From positions 142,920,693 through 142,984,692 of the forward strand of contig QVOM02000034.1 in NCBI GenBank assembly GCA_003586115.2: DNA of 64,000 nucleotides. The letters are read 5' to 3'. The position numbers and the translations under genes were made by a program. This stretch comes from Salvator merianae. Its lineage: Eukaryota; Chordata; Lepidosauria; Squamata; Teiidae. Of this stretch, positions 45,941 through 58,465 are shown piece by piece. The notes beneath the pieces are model-generated. The model worked only from the letters and a program-made list of their open reading frames with translations, was not told the origin of the DNA and did no database searches. Each line of letters starts with the position of its first letter. The stretch's first letter is position 1.

Positions 45941-48455
45941 AAGTAGCCCTCATAGTCAATAATAAGGATGAGAAGAGCAATACTGGAGTACAATCTCAAA
46001 AATAACAGAACAATCTCTGATCAAATCCAAGGAAAACCATTCAACTTCATGGTAATCCAAGTCTGTGCTCCAACCACTGATGCCAAAGAGGCTGAAGTTA
46101 GCCAGTGTTATTGAAAACCTACAACACCTTCAAGAACTAACACCAAAAGAAGTCACTTCCATCATAAGAGTTTGGAATACTAAAGCAGGAAATCAAAAGA
46201 TAACCAGAACAAACAAGTTTAGCCTTGAATCACAAAATGAAGTAAGGCAGAGACTAGTGGAGTTTTGACAAGACAACTCACTAGTCATAGTAAACACTTT
46301 TTTTCCAACAGCCCCAAAGGCAGCTCTACACATAGACATCACCAGATATTGCCATTACCAAATTCAGATTGATTATATACTTCACAACCACAGATGGAGA
46401 AGCTCTATGCAGTCAGTAAAACCAAGATCTGGAGCTGATTGTGACTCACATTATGAACTTCTTATTGCAAAATTCAAACTTAAGGAAGTAGGAAAAACCA
46501 CTGGACAATGATTAAATAATATCCCTTATGAATATGCAGTGGGGGCAATGAATAGATTTAAAACATTAGATCTGGCAGACAGAATGCCTGAAAAACTGTG
46601 GACAGAGGTTTACAACATTGTATAGGAGGTAGCAACAAAAAACATCTCAAATATAAAGAAAAGCACGAAAGCAAAATAGCTGTCTGACGAGGCTTTACAA
46701 ATTGCTCAGGAAAGAACAAAAGTGAAGGACAAGGAAGAAAGGGAAAGATATATGCAACTGAATGCAGATTTCCAGAGAATGCCAAGAAGAGATAAGAAGG
46801 TATTCTTAAGTGAGCAATGCAAAGGAACATAAAAAACAATAGAATGGGAAAAATAAGAGATAAAAAAAAATTGAGTTACCATTTTTCATGCAAAAATGGG
46901 CATGATAAAAGACAAAAATGGTAAGGACCTAACAGAAGTAGAAGAGATTAAGAGGTGACAAGAATACAAAGAAGAACTATTCCAGAAAGATCTTAACATC
47001 ACTGATAATTGCAATGGTGTGGTCGTTGACCTAGAGCCAGACATCTTGGAGAGGGAAGTCAAGTGGGCCTTAGGAAGTATTGTTAACAATAAGGCTAGTA
47101 GATGTGATGGAACTCCAGCTGAAGTATTTAAAAACCTAAAAGATGATAAGTGCTGCAGTCAATATGCCAGCAAATTTAGAAAACTCAGCAGTGGCCACTG
47201 AATTTGAAAAGTCCAGTTTACATTGCAATCACAAAGAAGGGCAATGCTGAAGAATGTCCAAACTACTAAACAATTGCACCAATTCCAAACACTAGCAAGG
47301 TTATGCTCAAGATCTTGCATGCTAGGCTTCAGCAATATGTGAACTAAGAACTACCAGAAATGGAAGCTGCTTATCAAAGAGACAAAGCAACTAGAGATGA
47401 AATTGCCAACATTCAGTGCATTATGGAGAAAGCAAGGAAGTTCCAGAAAAACATCTACTTCTGCTTCACTGATTACACTAAAGCCTTTAACTGTATGGAT
47501 CCCAACAAACTGTGGCAAGTTCATAAAGAGATGGGAGTACTGGATCACTTTACTGGCCTCCTGAGTAACCTGTTGGTGGGTAAAGAAGCAACAATTAGAA
47601 CACAACATGGAACAACTGATTGGTAAAAGATTATGAAAAGAGTAGAACAAAGAAGTATATTGTAATCTTATGTATTTAATTTATATGCAGTGTACATCAT
47701 GCAAAATACCAGGCTGGATGAATCAAAAGCCAAAATTAAAATTGCTGGGAGTGAAGAAGAATTAAGGAGGTGCCTGATGATAGTAAAAGAGGAGACTGCA
47801 AAAAACTAAAACCGTGGCATCTGGTCTCATCACTTCCTGGCAAATACAGGGGGAGAAATGGAAACAGTGTCAGACTTTATTTTCTTGGGCTCAAAGATCA
47901 CTGCAGACAATGACTGCAGCCATAAAAAAATGCTTGCTTCTTGGGAGGAAAGCTATGGCAAATCTGGACAACATATTAAAAAGCAGAGCCAACAAAGGTC
48001 CATATAGTCAAAGCTATGGTTTTCTCAATAGTAATGTATGGCTGTGAGAGCTGGAAGTATAAGGAAGGCTGAAGAATTGACACTTTTGCATTGTAGGACT
48101 GGAGAAGATTTTTGAGAGTCCCTTGGTCTGCAAGAAGATCACATCAGTTAATACTAAAGGAAATCAACACTGTTCACTGGAAGGATAAATACTGTGCTGA
48201 AGTTGTACAAAAACCTTGGCCACATAAGATGGAGACAGACTCATTGGCAAAGACTCTGGTGATGGGAAAGATTAAAGGCAAAAGTTGAAGGGAACAGCAG
48301 AGGATGAGATGAATAGATAGTATCATGGAAGCAACACAAATTAGCTCAGGCAAACCCTGGGAGAACTGAAGGACGGAAGGGCCTGGTGTGCTATGGACCA
48401 TGAGATCACAAAGAGACAGACATGATTGAATGACTAAACAATACACAAAATTTGC
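45941..48455 (+). mobile_element. BovB-type LINE, 2.5 kb, endonuclease to 3' end (decayed)
   Basis: The plus strand reads ALIVN near 45945, then VIQVCAPTTDAKEAEVSQ (46045) and LQHLQELTPKE (46115). Next come IDYILHNHRWRSS (46370), VDLEPDILEREVKWALGSIV (47025), NKAS, and NIYFCFTDYTKAFNCM (47447). After that come HGTTDW (47605) and ASGLITSWQIQGE (47815). The 3' end has DHEITKRQT near 48400, a BovB hallmark. Many stops and shifts are present. Between KIKIAG and SEEEL (about 47741) a block of roughly 17-20 codons that normally contains NNLRYADDTTLM is missing. The endonuclease amino end is truncated at the junction with an L2 tail. Confidence 0.9.
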
Positions 48456-48529
48456 AGATATTAAAATTGTGAAAAATAAGGAGCTACTATGCTCCCTTTC
48501 CACTGGGTGAAGCTTGCTATTGTTACAAA

Positions 48530-49030
48530 CATCATGATATTTTAAATTAGATATTAATCCAGTTCTTAAATGGCATTATCATATGTTTAACCACATGTAA
48601 ATATTGTTTAAATCGATGATCTTTGATCACTGTGGAAAATAGTGAACAGGATTGGAACTTTAGAAAATGTACTTCGATTCTACACTTTCTTGGATTTTAA
48701 ATTTCAACTGGAGAGCAAATAAAATACCAGGGCAAGGATTTTCTAAGAAAACAAGGCAGCTGCTCCTTACTGTTAATGTTCAGTAATAACCTGAAAATGA
48801 AGTTCCTATTGGAAATCCAGTTGCACATGGTGTCATTACACACTCTTTATTTAGGAAATGTATGGGCCCTCATTGAATAGCTGTAAGCACATTTAAACTG
48901 GTAATTAAAATAAGACCCAATTTCATGCACAATTGACAGTGCATAAGGAACTTTGCAAATATTCAAAACAGCAAAGAGTTTTATGAAGCTGCATGCGTAT
49001 TTATGATTGGGTAAGATTTGGTGATAACAA
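48530..49030. promoter_or_regulatory. Candidate conserved non-coding element
   Basis: About 500 bases of AT-rich, non-repetitive, mixed-complexity sequence. It has dense homeodomain/octamer/SOX-like words such as atgcacaattgac, aactggtaattaaa, atttgcatatag-like and catgcgtatttatgattg. No repeat relation was found to other parts of the window. It is the best-looking enhancer-like block here, but the judgement rests on sequence texture only. Confidence 0.3.
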
Positions 49031-49833
49031 AACTCCTTGAAGGATCAGAGCAGTACGTTTCTATTTGCATATAGACAATAAAAACTCTTTCAGAAGTCAT
49101 TTTCCCTTCTATAAAAAGTGAGAACATAGCACCTCAGTGGCACAGACATCTGCTACTTTAGCAGATGCCACCATGTAAAGGCAGTCAAGCAATGCTATCC
49201 GCCAATCAGAGACTACCCAAATGGCCTCTGAAATTAAATCCTGTGGGTAACTGTGGATCTGGAAACAGCTTTGAAATATGATGGACTTTTCTTCAATGTT
49301 TCATTATTCTGTTTTTCACACTTGCTCTTTCCTGCCTGGCAAATTCTTCATTCAACCACATAAGAATCTATTGATATTTCTTTCTGTCCTTTTTTGCAGG
49401 GGAAGGGGTGTTCAGAAATATTTTACAGAAACAATGCTGGTTCTGTGTTCTGAAGGATCCATGCTCAGTAAGTCAGACACTTCATTGCCATTTTTACTGC
49501 TTCCTACTGCTACTAAGATGCCCTAATTTACAGAGGATGGATTTCAGTCTTGAAGGGTTGTCAGAGAAGACCCATCTGAAGGAAAGAAGTTCTTCCTATT
49601 GAGGGCTGCCCATTTGAACTCTAGGTTTTTGTTCTTGTTTTTTTAAAAAACCTCTGAGAATAGGGAAAAGGGGGCTGAAACTGTGCATCAGCAAAATTAC
49701 ATCTAGACAGCAGATATACAGGTCATCTGATCACATTCTTTCTGCACTATGATATGATACTTCTCTATCAGGGGCAGTCAGCACAAGTAAGCACAAATGG
49801 AAGCTCCTCTTCCACCACAATGCCGGTCACAGG
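49031..49833. other. Stretch without recognised genes
   Basis: No family recognised in the short frames here. Confidence 0.4.
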
Positions 49834-49941
49834 CTTTCTTTGAGGCCCATTCTGCTTCCTTTGTTCTGATCAAAGCCTACAAACCAACTTTCTTTGAGGT
49901 TTACTTCACTTCCTTTGATATGAACAAAGTCTACAAACCAA
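49834..49941. repeat. 54-bp minisatellite, two copies plus a partial third
   Basis: Units 49834-49887 and 49888-49941 share ctttctttgagg, cttcctttg and ctacaaaccaa. A third copy begins cttctgctt at 49942 and decays. The unit is 18 codons, so a plus-strand frame (49797-50012) shows an 18-residue repeat, FFEA...KAYKPT / FFEV...KVYKPT. I do not treat this as a gene. Confidence 0.85.
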
Positions 49942-50104
49942 CTTCTGCTTGTGACTACTTTCAGTGGCCACCCCCGACTTCTATAGACATTGAAGTTATC
50001 AGTTCTAAATGAGCACATGCAAATTTTATGCATCTCTTAATCTAGTAATGCTGTACTAGATTAAATGTTCAATCTACAGTAGTTGCTACTGAATTTCTAT
50101 CAAT

Positions 50105-50220
50105 GCTTCTTATTTATTTTATTTTATTTTTATACCACTCTAGACCAAAGTCTCAGGGTAGTGAACAGATAAAACAGAGATAAGATAAAAACAATTTACA
50201 ATGTAAAGTTTTTTTAAAAA
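50105..50220 (-). repeat. L2/CR1-like 3' tail fragment
   Basis: The (TTTTA)n-like run, then ataccactctagaccaaagtctcaggg and gataaaacagagataagataaaa, is the pattern of an L2-type 3' end on the minus strand. Compare 45664-45740. Confidence 0.5.
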
Positions 50221-53200
50221 AAATCCACCAATAGCTATCTAAGACTTATTGTAAGCTGGAAGGAGAGTACCAAATAGACACTGAAGAAATGGAAGTATTA
50301 TTTACTAGATGCAATGAGTTTTCAGATATTAAGTAACAATAGATTAAAGTTAGAAGGACAAACAATAGATAGAGATTTGAGAGGAAAATTATTCTCTGGA
50401 TCTAACCTATCAAGTCTCTCTTCCTGACTGTTATTAGCCACACTGGGCAGGGGTGAAGAGGAGAGATGGTAGAACAAACCTTTGCAAACAGCTTGTCAAT
50501 ATCATAAGTCCACAAGAACTGAAAGGGATCCAACACAACAGGACCAGATGGTGCTTTCAAGACCTCCCTATAAACATAAGCAATAACAGCATCCAATTCT
50601 GAGTGAATCTGAGCAATTTTATCCTTAGAGTACCTTGTAAACATGTCACAGCTGACCTCAGGTGATGAGAGAAGGTCCTTCCCCTTAACAGTGGAGACTA
50701 CTTACTACTACTACTACCTCCTCACTATTAGAAAGAGCTCAGCTGGATGCCATGGTTACAGAAAAGGCTTACTTTTCTGCCACTACTGCCACATGATAGA
50801 TGCAATAATCCACACGGGATTTACACCATTTGTGCTCTAGTTTTTGACCAGTTTACTTCATTGCCTGCAGGCCAGACGAAAGTCATAATGATCTGTGGAC
50901 TCCACTAAATCATTAAGGTCACTTAGGAGAAATCATACTGAGAGCACTGGTCACCTCATGGTTCCAAATCCAAATGGGTTGGATTTGAATTGGGCCAAAG
51001 AGGAGTGGTGTGGGAGAGAGAATGAGAGCACTGACTCCGCTTGACATGGAATGCATTGTTGAGCCTTGCCTCCCATCTCCATCTGTATTTTCCCAGTAAT
51101 ACTTGAAAAAAGAAACATGTTATTTTACATTTTTTAGAATTTTCCCTCTTCTGCTAAAATGATGCACTCAGTTAATTAACTGAGAAACCATAATTATGTT
51201 TTCTTTTATAATGTTGACCAGGAGAAGTAGAAATTATTATTAATGTTATTGTTGATGCACTACTTTTATTTGTAATATTCCACATTGTTTTTAATATCAC
51301 AGAATGAGAATCAGCCCTCCCAGTAGGGCCTGTGCCTACTTCTTTTATGGCCACAAAAATTACAACAGGGGTCCCGCTCACATAAAACTTAGAACGAGTG
51401 CGCACTATCCATTTAGAAGCTCCAGATCATATCTGTGGTCCCCACTGCATGCTCACAGCTCACTGCTCTTCACATTATTACAGGTGATCACATGGGAGCG
51501 ATCAGATGTACTTCTGAGTTGGACTCCTATTCAGAAAAAAGACACAAACGATATGAGACATTGCTTTTCATTATAGATATCTTATTGTCTTTAGTCTGTC
51601 CTTTGATTTACCAGGTGATATGAAGCAGATTAAAATGTGCTTTCTCAGACGCTACAGATGGTAATACTAAACCAAGATGCTACTTTCTACTGTTAAGCAG
51701 AATGCACAAAGTCCACGAACTGATAAGGCCTTTCTGAAGTTAGCATACTCTTTTAAATCAGCACTTCATGAAAGGCATTAAGGGGGAAAAAAAACTATTA
51801 CAGTACTATAATGGATGGCAACTGAGCTTTATATGCTACACCTTGAAGTAAGCAGTAGGATTTTCAATCACTTGATAACCTTGAAACTGCTAAGGTATCA
51901 AATTGCTATCATGAATATTGTGCAGGAAGAGAAATAACTCAGAAAGCTGCCTTTGTGAATAACAATCCAGGGAAGTACAACATTTTCATGAACAAAATAG
52001 ACCAAAGACACATTTGTGTGAAAAGGTAAATCTATGTGAATGGGCTTAAACGTGAATTAGTACATTTTAATAGTGAATTATCGTGTATTACTTTTCTTTA
52101 TTAGCTTTTCCACCCCAAAAAACATAATGTTACTATTAACATGCCACTTTAAAAATAAAATTTGCCTTTTTTTACAGTAAAATACACATAACAGGATAAA
52201 CACATAACAGATGATTTTGTAATCTTTCCTTAAAGAGGACTGTAAGGATAAGAAGAAATATATATCCAAACAGAGTATTTGTAAGAAAATTCATAATATG
52301 GAAATACTTTGAAAACTGGAAGATTTAATATGATGTGGGTCTGTAGATAAGACTACAGAGTGACTTCAGTAAAAAAGGTATCAAGCTACTCATGTACTAA
52401 ATATCACAGTTTATATTTGATGGTAAGATGGCAGGAGCTGTATTAAAGTTTTTTTTTAATGGACCTGAAAATAGGGAAACACAGCTGTGGTGAGTAAAGG
52501 GTTAACTCACTCAGACCCAGAGGTAGGGAGTGATTGACAAGTGTGATCACAGCCAACCTTCAGGCAAGTAGCCAACTGTACAGCCATCCAACCTATTAAA
52601 TTGACATCAGGCTTCTAACCATGGGTGGGGGGCAGTGGAACTCTTTCCTTTTTAACGGAATTTTCTGGCGACCATTGAAGGAATAGATATAGAAAATGGA
52701 TGAATGTCTGTTTCTCGAGGGAATGAAAATTCCAGCACCCAACATGGGATAGATTATGTTGTGCCCAGATTAGGGTTCCAATAAGGAGTTTTGCATTTAT
52801 TTTGATTTGTTTTATCCTGCACTTGCCTGGGGTTGTGCCGCTGTTGCTGGTGAATTATGTCCCCAAGACACTGTTCACAGATCGAGTGATATTTACTTTT
52901 TCCTCATTCAGAGTATTCCAAGACTTTGTTGTTTTAAACACCAACAGAATTTCACTTCTTTTCCTGTTGATATCCATGCCCAGGCTGTTTGGAAGAGGAA
53001 GAGGGGCTATAACATGATTTCAAGTTTGGCTGAATTAGTGTCTTCAAGCCTTGTTGCTCATCACTTTACCTCAGTAAAACAGTCTAGAAGTGGAGGCCAG
53101 AGGTTTCTCCCTCAACGATTCCTTGGAATCCTAATGCACAGCACTCTTCAGGGACAAATGCTTGGCAGGAGGGGCTGGTTTAAGCTCTCTCACACATTTA

Positions 53201-53340
53201 CAACAGCAAAGATGTGATACACTTCAGGATGCTGTCTAGGCAGGAAAAAGGCTGTGATGGAAATAGGCCTACAAGAATCATCTGAAAAATGAAGCAATGG
53301 ACAGAGCTACAATGGCCAGCTGTAAATGCTGTTTTCTAGA
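50221..53340. other. Long stretch without recognised genes
   Basis: AT-rich unique DNA. A minus-strand frame near 50402-50644 and a plus-strand frame at 52807-53217 (136 codons) have no recognised domains. Confidence 0.4.
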
Positions 53341-53412
53341 ACTCTTCTTATTTATTCACTTATTTTAAGTATTTCTATATTGCTTTCCATTATAAGGCCT
53401 TGAAATGGTTCG
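53341..53412 (-). repeat. L2/CR1-like 3' tail fragment
   Basis: cttatttattcacttatttt followed by atattgctttcc and ttgaaatggttcgcaat has the layout of a minus-strand LINE/SINE tail. Confidence 0.4.
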
Positions 53413-56255
53413 CAATATGTGGAGAAAATGCACAGGCATGGGCCTTGAAATGGCTGGCCTGAGCTTCTTTTTAGGTGCTCAGTCATTGGTAGTGCTGCCA
53501 CCAAGCTCCTGTCTAAAGGACAATCATGTCCTTTCCATCAAGTTCACCAAAAAAAGCCAAGGGCTGAACAATTCTCCCCTCTCTCCCTTGTTTAAATGGG
53601 AGAATTAACTCAAGGAACAAAATCCTGGCAGGTTTCCAAGGGAAGGTGTGGGACCAAGGCACAAGGGGAATCACCTTCCCTCCCTTAAGGAACACAGAAT
53701 GTCTATCTCACAGGATCATGTGGGAACCTGAAAGTGGTTAACTTGCAGCAGGCAGGAATTAACTTCCAATATTCACCTCAACAGGGTGCAAGAATATTTG
53801 GGAACAATGGCAAACATTTGTGGGAGGATCTCTTGATTGGCTCAGGTTCCTCCTCATCCTCTGCAAGCCAGTGGGAAGATGGGAGGTTGGCTGAGCTAGA
53901 ATGTTGAATGGATGGACATATGACTGGCTAGTCTGAAGGGGAAGGAAGGACCTTTTAGCCAGGAGTAGTTAGAGTACTGTTTTATTTTAAAGGGTTCCAG
54001 ATTTGAGGCTGAGGACAGCTAATTTAAACTTCTTCTTTTTTTTTTAGAACTAGTTTAAAACTGGTTTCCACCAGGGAGATCTGGGAGAATTCATGTTACA
54101 ATACATTGTATTAAGCTCACCAACTGTACATTTTGGGGCCAGTCACACAATAAGAGATTAGTCCATTTTAGGGCACAATGAGAACTCACCTTGTTATTGG
54201 GCTGATCACACCCATTTAATTTCATGCTCACTCAGTTCAACTTTGTTTGTCCACACTTTTCAATCTCTCCATCCTCAGTCTGATGACAGAATATCTTTCT
54301 CTTCTGATTGGGTGAATGTTTATCAATCACATTTTGGTTTCTCAGGGAAGGGTCGCCTCCCTCTGTCCCCACCATCCCCACCCTCCAAGCAAAAGGTGAG
54401 GGATTCCAATTCTCTGTATCATTCATGAACTGTTTCAAAGCAGGTATAAATGGCCAGAAAAAAAATGAAATACATATAAGTATAGGGATGACATATATAC
54501 AACAGTCAAATAAGCTTTAACATGATTATCAAATGTTTTCATGACAGATTTACTACATCTGGCCTCCCTCATAACGGGGAAGAATGTGCACTGACATGAA
54601 TACAGTGGTGGAGCGAGAATGGTGGCATGCCCCACTTCCTCCTTTATAGTTTTTTTAAATTAAAACATAGATTTCCACAAGTTCAGAAACATGCACGTAT
54701 GCATATTTCAGGGGAACCCAAAAAAGGAGGCTGTTCCTTTTGATAAATAAACAGGGAGCAAGAAAAGCAATCAGGTAATGGAGGAAACTCTTTTCTTCCC
54801 AGCCCAAGGAAGTCAAGTAAGAGAAGAAAGGAAGAAATCTAAGCAAAGTCAGGAGGAAATGGATTGGTATCCCTCCCACCCCAGATGACACTTAGATAGA
54901 GCAACAGAGTTTCTAAGTATGCACAGAGTGTTTTTCAGAGCCAACAGTTTGTTTTGTCTCTTCTACAAGCAACGCTCAATTGGATGCTTTGTTTCTGAAA
55001 CTGAGAGCATTTAATTTGCCTTTTTTAGTGCTGCTCTGCACTTGATCAACACCTTTATTTGCCACCCTTCAGTCCTCAGGCACACAGCCTGATCCAAGGG
55101 AAAGATTATATACTTTGATTAGAAGGGTCAGCAACTTCACATTTGAGTTATTTAAAAACTCTCAGATGGATGTAATCTGGTCCCATCTGTTCTGCCAAAA
55201 TTTATGTTCCTTCCTGTTCCCCTCATTATGACAAACCTTCTATTTTATAAATGAGCTTTTCTTGCTTTTAATGACTTCCCAAACTGCTCTTGTAAATCAC
55301 ACTGGTATCCTCTTGGACTTGGCCATGTCCTTTCTTCTTTTAGATATGCATTCTAATTAAGCTTCCATTATTGTATTTATAAATCTCCATGCATTTTGGA
55401 ATGACTGGACATGTCTAACATTTCCTTTCAATTTCCTTTTTACTAGTTTTCTCAGTTTGGAGAAGTTACAGTGAATTTATTGTGAAGTAAACAGCCCATA
55501 CAGGTTGCAGTTTAGAAACAGCCCTTCTCATTCCCCAAACCAGAACATTTTGAAAATACTTCTTGCTAAACAGTCCCTTTTTATTCCTAGTGTACTTCTT
55601 GGAAAAATCATCTCTTTTCCCAGAGCAGCCGCCATGTTCTCACATAACAATCCAACCTAACTCTATCTCTCTATTTCTGGTTTTCTCAGCATGCCCCTTG
55701 TGTTCTCACTGGCTCACACAGGACAGGAAGAAGTCTTATCCTATCAGTCTCACCCAAGAATCTTTGCAAAAACTTCCTGTTATCCTTGCACCCTGGTGAA
55801 GTGATAGCAGGGAGTTAACCCTCCCTATGGGAGTTAACCCCTTTTGAGACTGACAGTGATCATTTCATTGCACAATATAAATAAGTAAAAGTAACCAGTA
55901 CACATTAAAACATAATTAAAGGTCTTTTCCACATTTGGTCAGCAAACCAGATCAAGCTGCTGCTAGTATGCTTAGTCCGTATTGGATTAGCACCATCCTA
56001 GCCCAGAACTGTCCTAAGAGATCCCTATCCCAGTTTTCCAGTTCCTGATTAAAGAGGTCTACAACCACCTCAGTCCACTCCAATCATCTGCACTTCCATA
56101 CCTGAACAGGAACAAGGAAAACAGACGGTCACTACCACAGCCCCATCTTCAAAGCCTAAGCATCTCCTTCAAAGAACATTATCAAAACGCTGGTACGGAA
56201 GTAGGTGTACTGCCTTCAAAAATTGTTCTGATCAGCCTGCTCTTGTGCACCAGGT
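53413..56255. other. Stretch without recognised genes
   Basis: Near 54133-54228, ggggccagtcacacaataag and an inverted gggctgatcacaccc suggest one small decayed DNA element. The rest is unique. Confidence 0.35.
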
Positions 56256-56665
56256 GTAACACAGGTGCAACAGGGGCATGGGCCAGTTACTGGCAGGGCA
56301 GGATGGAATTGGTGCCTGAGATGGAACAGTTAGCAAGACTTGGAACAGCTATGGTGCATCTACTTTGCTTCTAAAGTTGGGTCGGGATGGACAACACCCC
56401 TTCCATTCCAATGCAGACAATTCTTCACATCATATCCTGGGACAGAATGGACTGGGATAGTTGGACCATTCCAGGCAAGGTAAATGCAAAACCAGCCAAA
56501 AACAGGGGATGGGATAGGGGAATAGACCATTCATACTGGGAAGGCTTAGGTGAAAATTTGGTCCTTTCTGCATTGGCTCTTATTCCAGGATATATCCAGG
56601 AAAAGGGACCTGCTTCCCACACGCTAGTGCAGACTACAGGAGCAGGCCCCTATTCTGACATATAA
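56256..56665. mobile_element. Decayed DNA element sequence with GGCCCTTTCTGCA-family end
   Basis: 56560-56597 (ggtcctttctgcattggctc, then ttattccaggatatatcc) matches the 61.15-kb terminus. Upstream are ggacagaatggactgggatag and tggaccattcc words, similar to those at 25.86-25.99 kb. No coding capacity; borders are not resolved. Confidence 0.45.
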
Positions 56666-56815
56666 CTCAGAATGCATATAATTGTACATAGAAATCCCCC
56701 AATATACTGTAAGGAGAGTAGTTCAGAGTGTAAGAGCCAACACAGAGAACACCTAATTGTTGGCAACTTCAAGATGATCCTCAGCAACTTGTAGAATTCA
56801 CTCCCTAGATAATCA

Positions 56816-57667
56816 TAGGCTGTAGTCACACTTGTTAAATAAGAGGTCTTTAGGTTGTCTATGGTCACAAGGGATCACACTTAAAAAGGGTATTCTGATT
56901 TATATTCATATTATCCCTTCCCATCCAGTACTTTTTTTTTTTCAGATTATTCCAACATTGAATCCATTTATTTCTTTAGCCTAGTTGTTTTTTCAGGATG
57001 TGATCACTGGGGAGGACTATAGGAGGCGTTTTTTGTACTTTCCTTGCTAAGCAGGGGAAGGGTTTTCTCTTACCCTTTCCAACTAAATACTGCTTGAGAC
57101 AGGGAGGGGAGGAGTCAACCACAAAGTCAGACAGGAATAGAAAAGAAAAAGATCTATTGTTGCCCCCTTTAAGCTGCAATTCTCCTAACTCCCTTTAATC
57201 TGCACTCAAAGCCCCAGGATTACAGGCTGCTTTGTTGCTTTAAGAGTCCAAGCTGTCTGTTCCTGCTTCCCCCTCTGTCCCCTTGTATTCCACTCTGCTT
57301 TCCTTGGAAATGGGGGAAATGTCTTTTCTTCCACATTTCTCCCTTCACTCCTCACAGGCTTGCTAGGACTAGAGTGGGGCAGGTGTGAGAATGAAATGGG
57401 AGGAAATGAAGGAAACCTCACCACGCCCAAACACAAACTTAGAAATGATTGACAACAAAGGGGCCAATAAGCAGGAGGGAACAGGAGGAGCAAAAAAGTA
57501 TGAAGGAGTGGGAAAAGAAGCTAGCAGAGGACTAAGAACTAAAGTGTAAACAGAAAAACAAGCATGGCTGAGCAATATTTTGCATGCATGTGAACAAGCT
57601 AATCAAGGACTCAAGCTTAATACGAGGAAAATTCAGGTTATAGAAATCTGGTGTGACTGCAACCATA
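56816..57667. mobile_element. Non-autonomous DNA element with AGTCACAC inverted ends
   Basis: Left end taggctgtagtcacactt and inverted right end tatggttgcagtcacacc share the AGTCACAC core of the 8.6-kb element (ttaggctgcagtcacacc). The 852-bp interior holds no transposase. Flanking octamers do not match clearly, so age or border error is likely. Confidence 0.55.
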
Positions 57668-58235
57668 GTGATCTTACATGGTTTGCTAAGCAGCTTGGTC
57701 CAGGTTGTTTTTCCAAGCACTCCTATTAGCCAGCATTTCCCACAAAACTACATAGGATTCTGGAATGAGACTCACTGGTGAACATGACTTGTACATGACT
57801 ATACTGTTAAATCAGTATACTACTTTGCATAGATAACCAAAATCAGTCTTGTAAGAGCTAAACTGAATAGTATAATACAATCCACAGTACAGCACTGTTT
57901 GCTTATTTTACATTAATTTGAACCTGGTATGTGTGTGTCCCTTTTTAAGATCATATTGCTGTGGTGGGCCTGTTGATAGTTATAAAATATGGGTCTAGAG
58001 CAGCATTCATAGTTGCCTAATCTCTAAACCATGAAGCCTGGGCAGAGTTTGAAATTTTAAGAGGGCTCATGGAACCCCATTGGCTGATTTGTGATATCTG
58101 ACAAATGTTATCCTGTTTATGCATTTACGTATGCTATCTTGTACTGGATAAACAGTCATTCATGAAACAAGGGTGTCCACATTGGATGGCCTTATCCTCA
58201 CCAGCTCTGCTGCTGGCTTTGGCATCTGCACTAGC
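57668..58235. other. Stretch without recognised features
   Basis: Unique sequence. Confidence 0.4.
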
Positions 58236-58465
58236 TTTCCATGGTGCAGAATGCCACACTCTAGTATGCCGGTAGACCTCAAAATTGAGGTCTACCAGTG
58301 AACTGGATTAGGATACCATTTTGGGCATCCTAGCCCAATCAACTGTGTGGAAGAAGCATATTAGGAGGGATGGATCTCCCTTAAACCACACAGATATTTG
58401 GAAGGGAGGCCTCTGGACCCTTTCCTATCATGGGACAGTGTCCTGTGCAGAAAGGGCCTTAAGTC
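58236..58465. mobile_element. DNA element fragment, inverted GGCCCTTTCTGCAC end
   Basis: Ends gtgcagaaagggccttaag, the inverse of the family terminus. It contains the palindrome gtagacctcaa / ttgaggtctac at about 58270-58297. The left end is missing. Confidence 0.5.

Noticed and set aside
52807..53217. 136-codon plus-strand frame, among the longest here
   Set aside because: No domain, signal or conserved motif recognised. A competing frame overlaps it, and it is best explained by chance.
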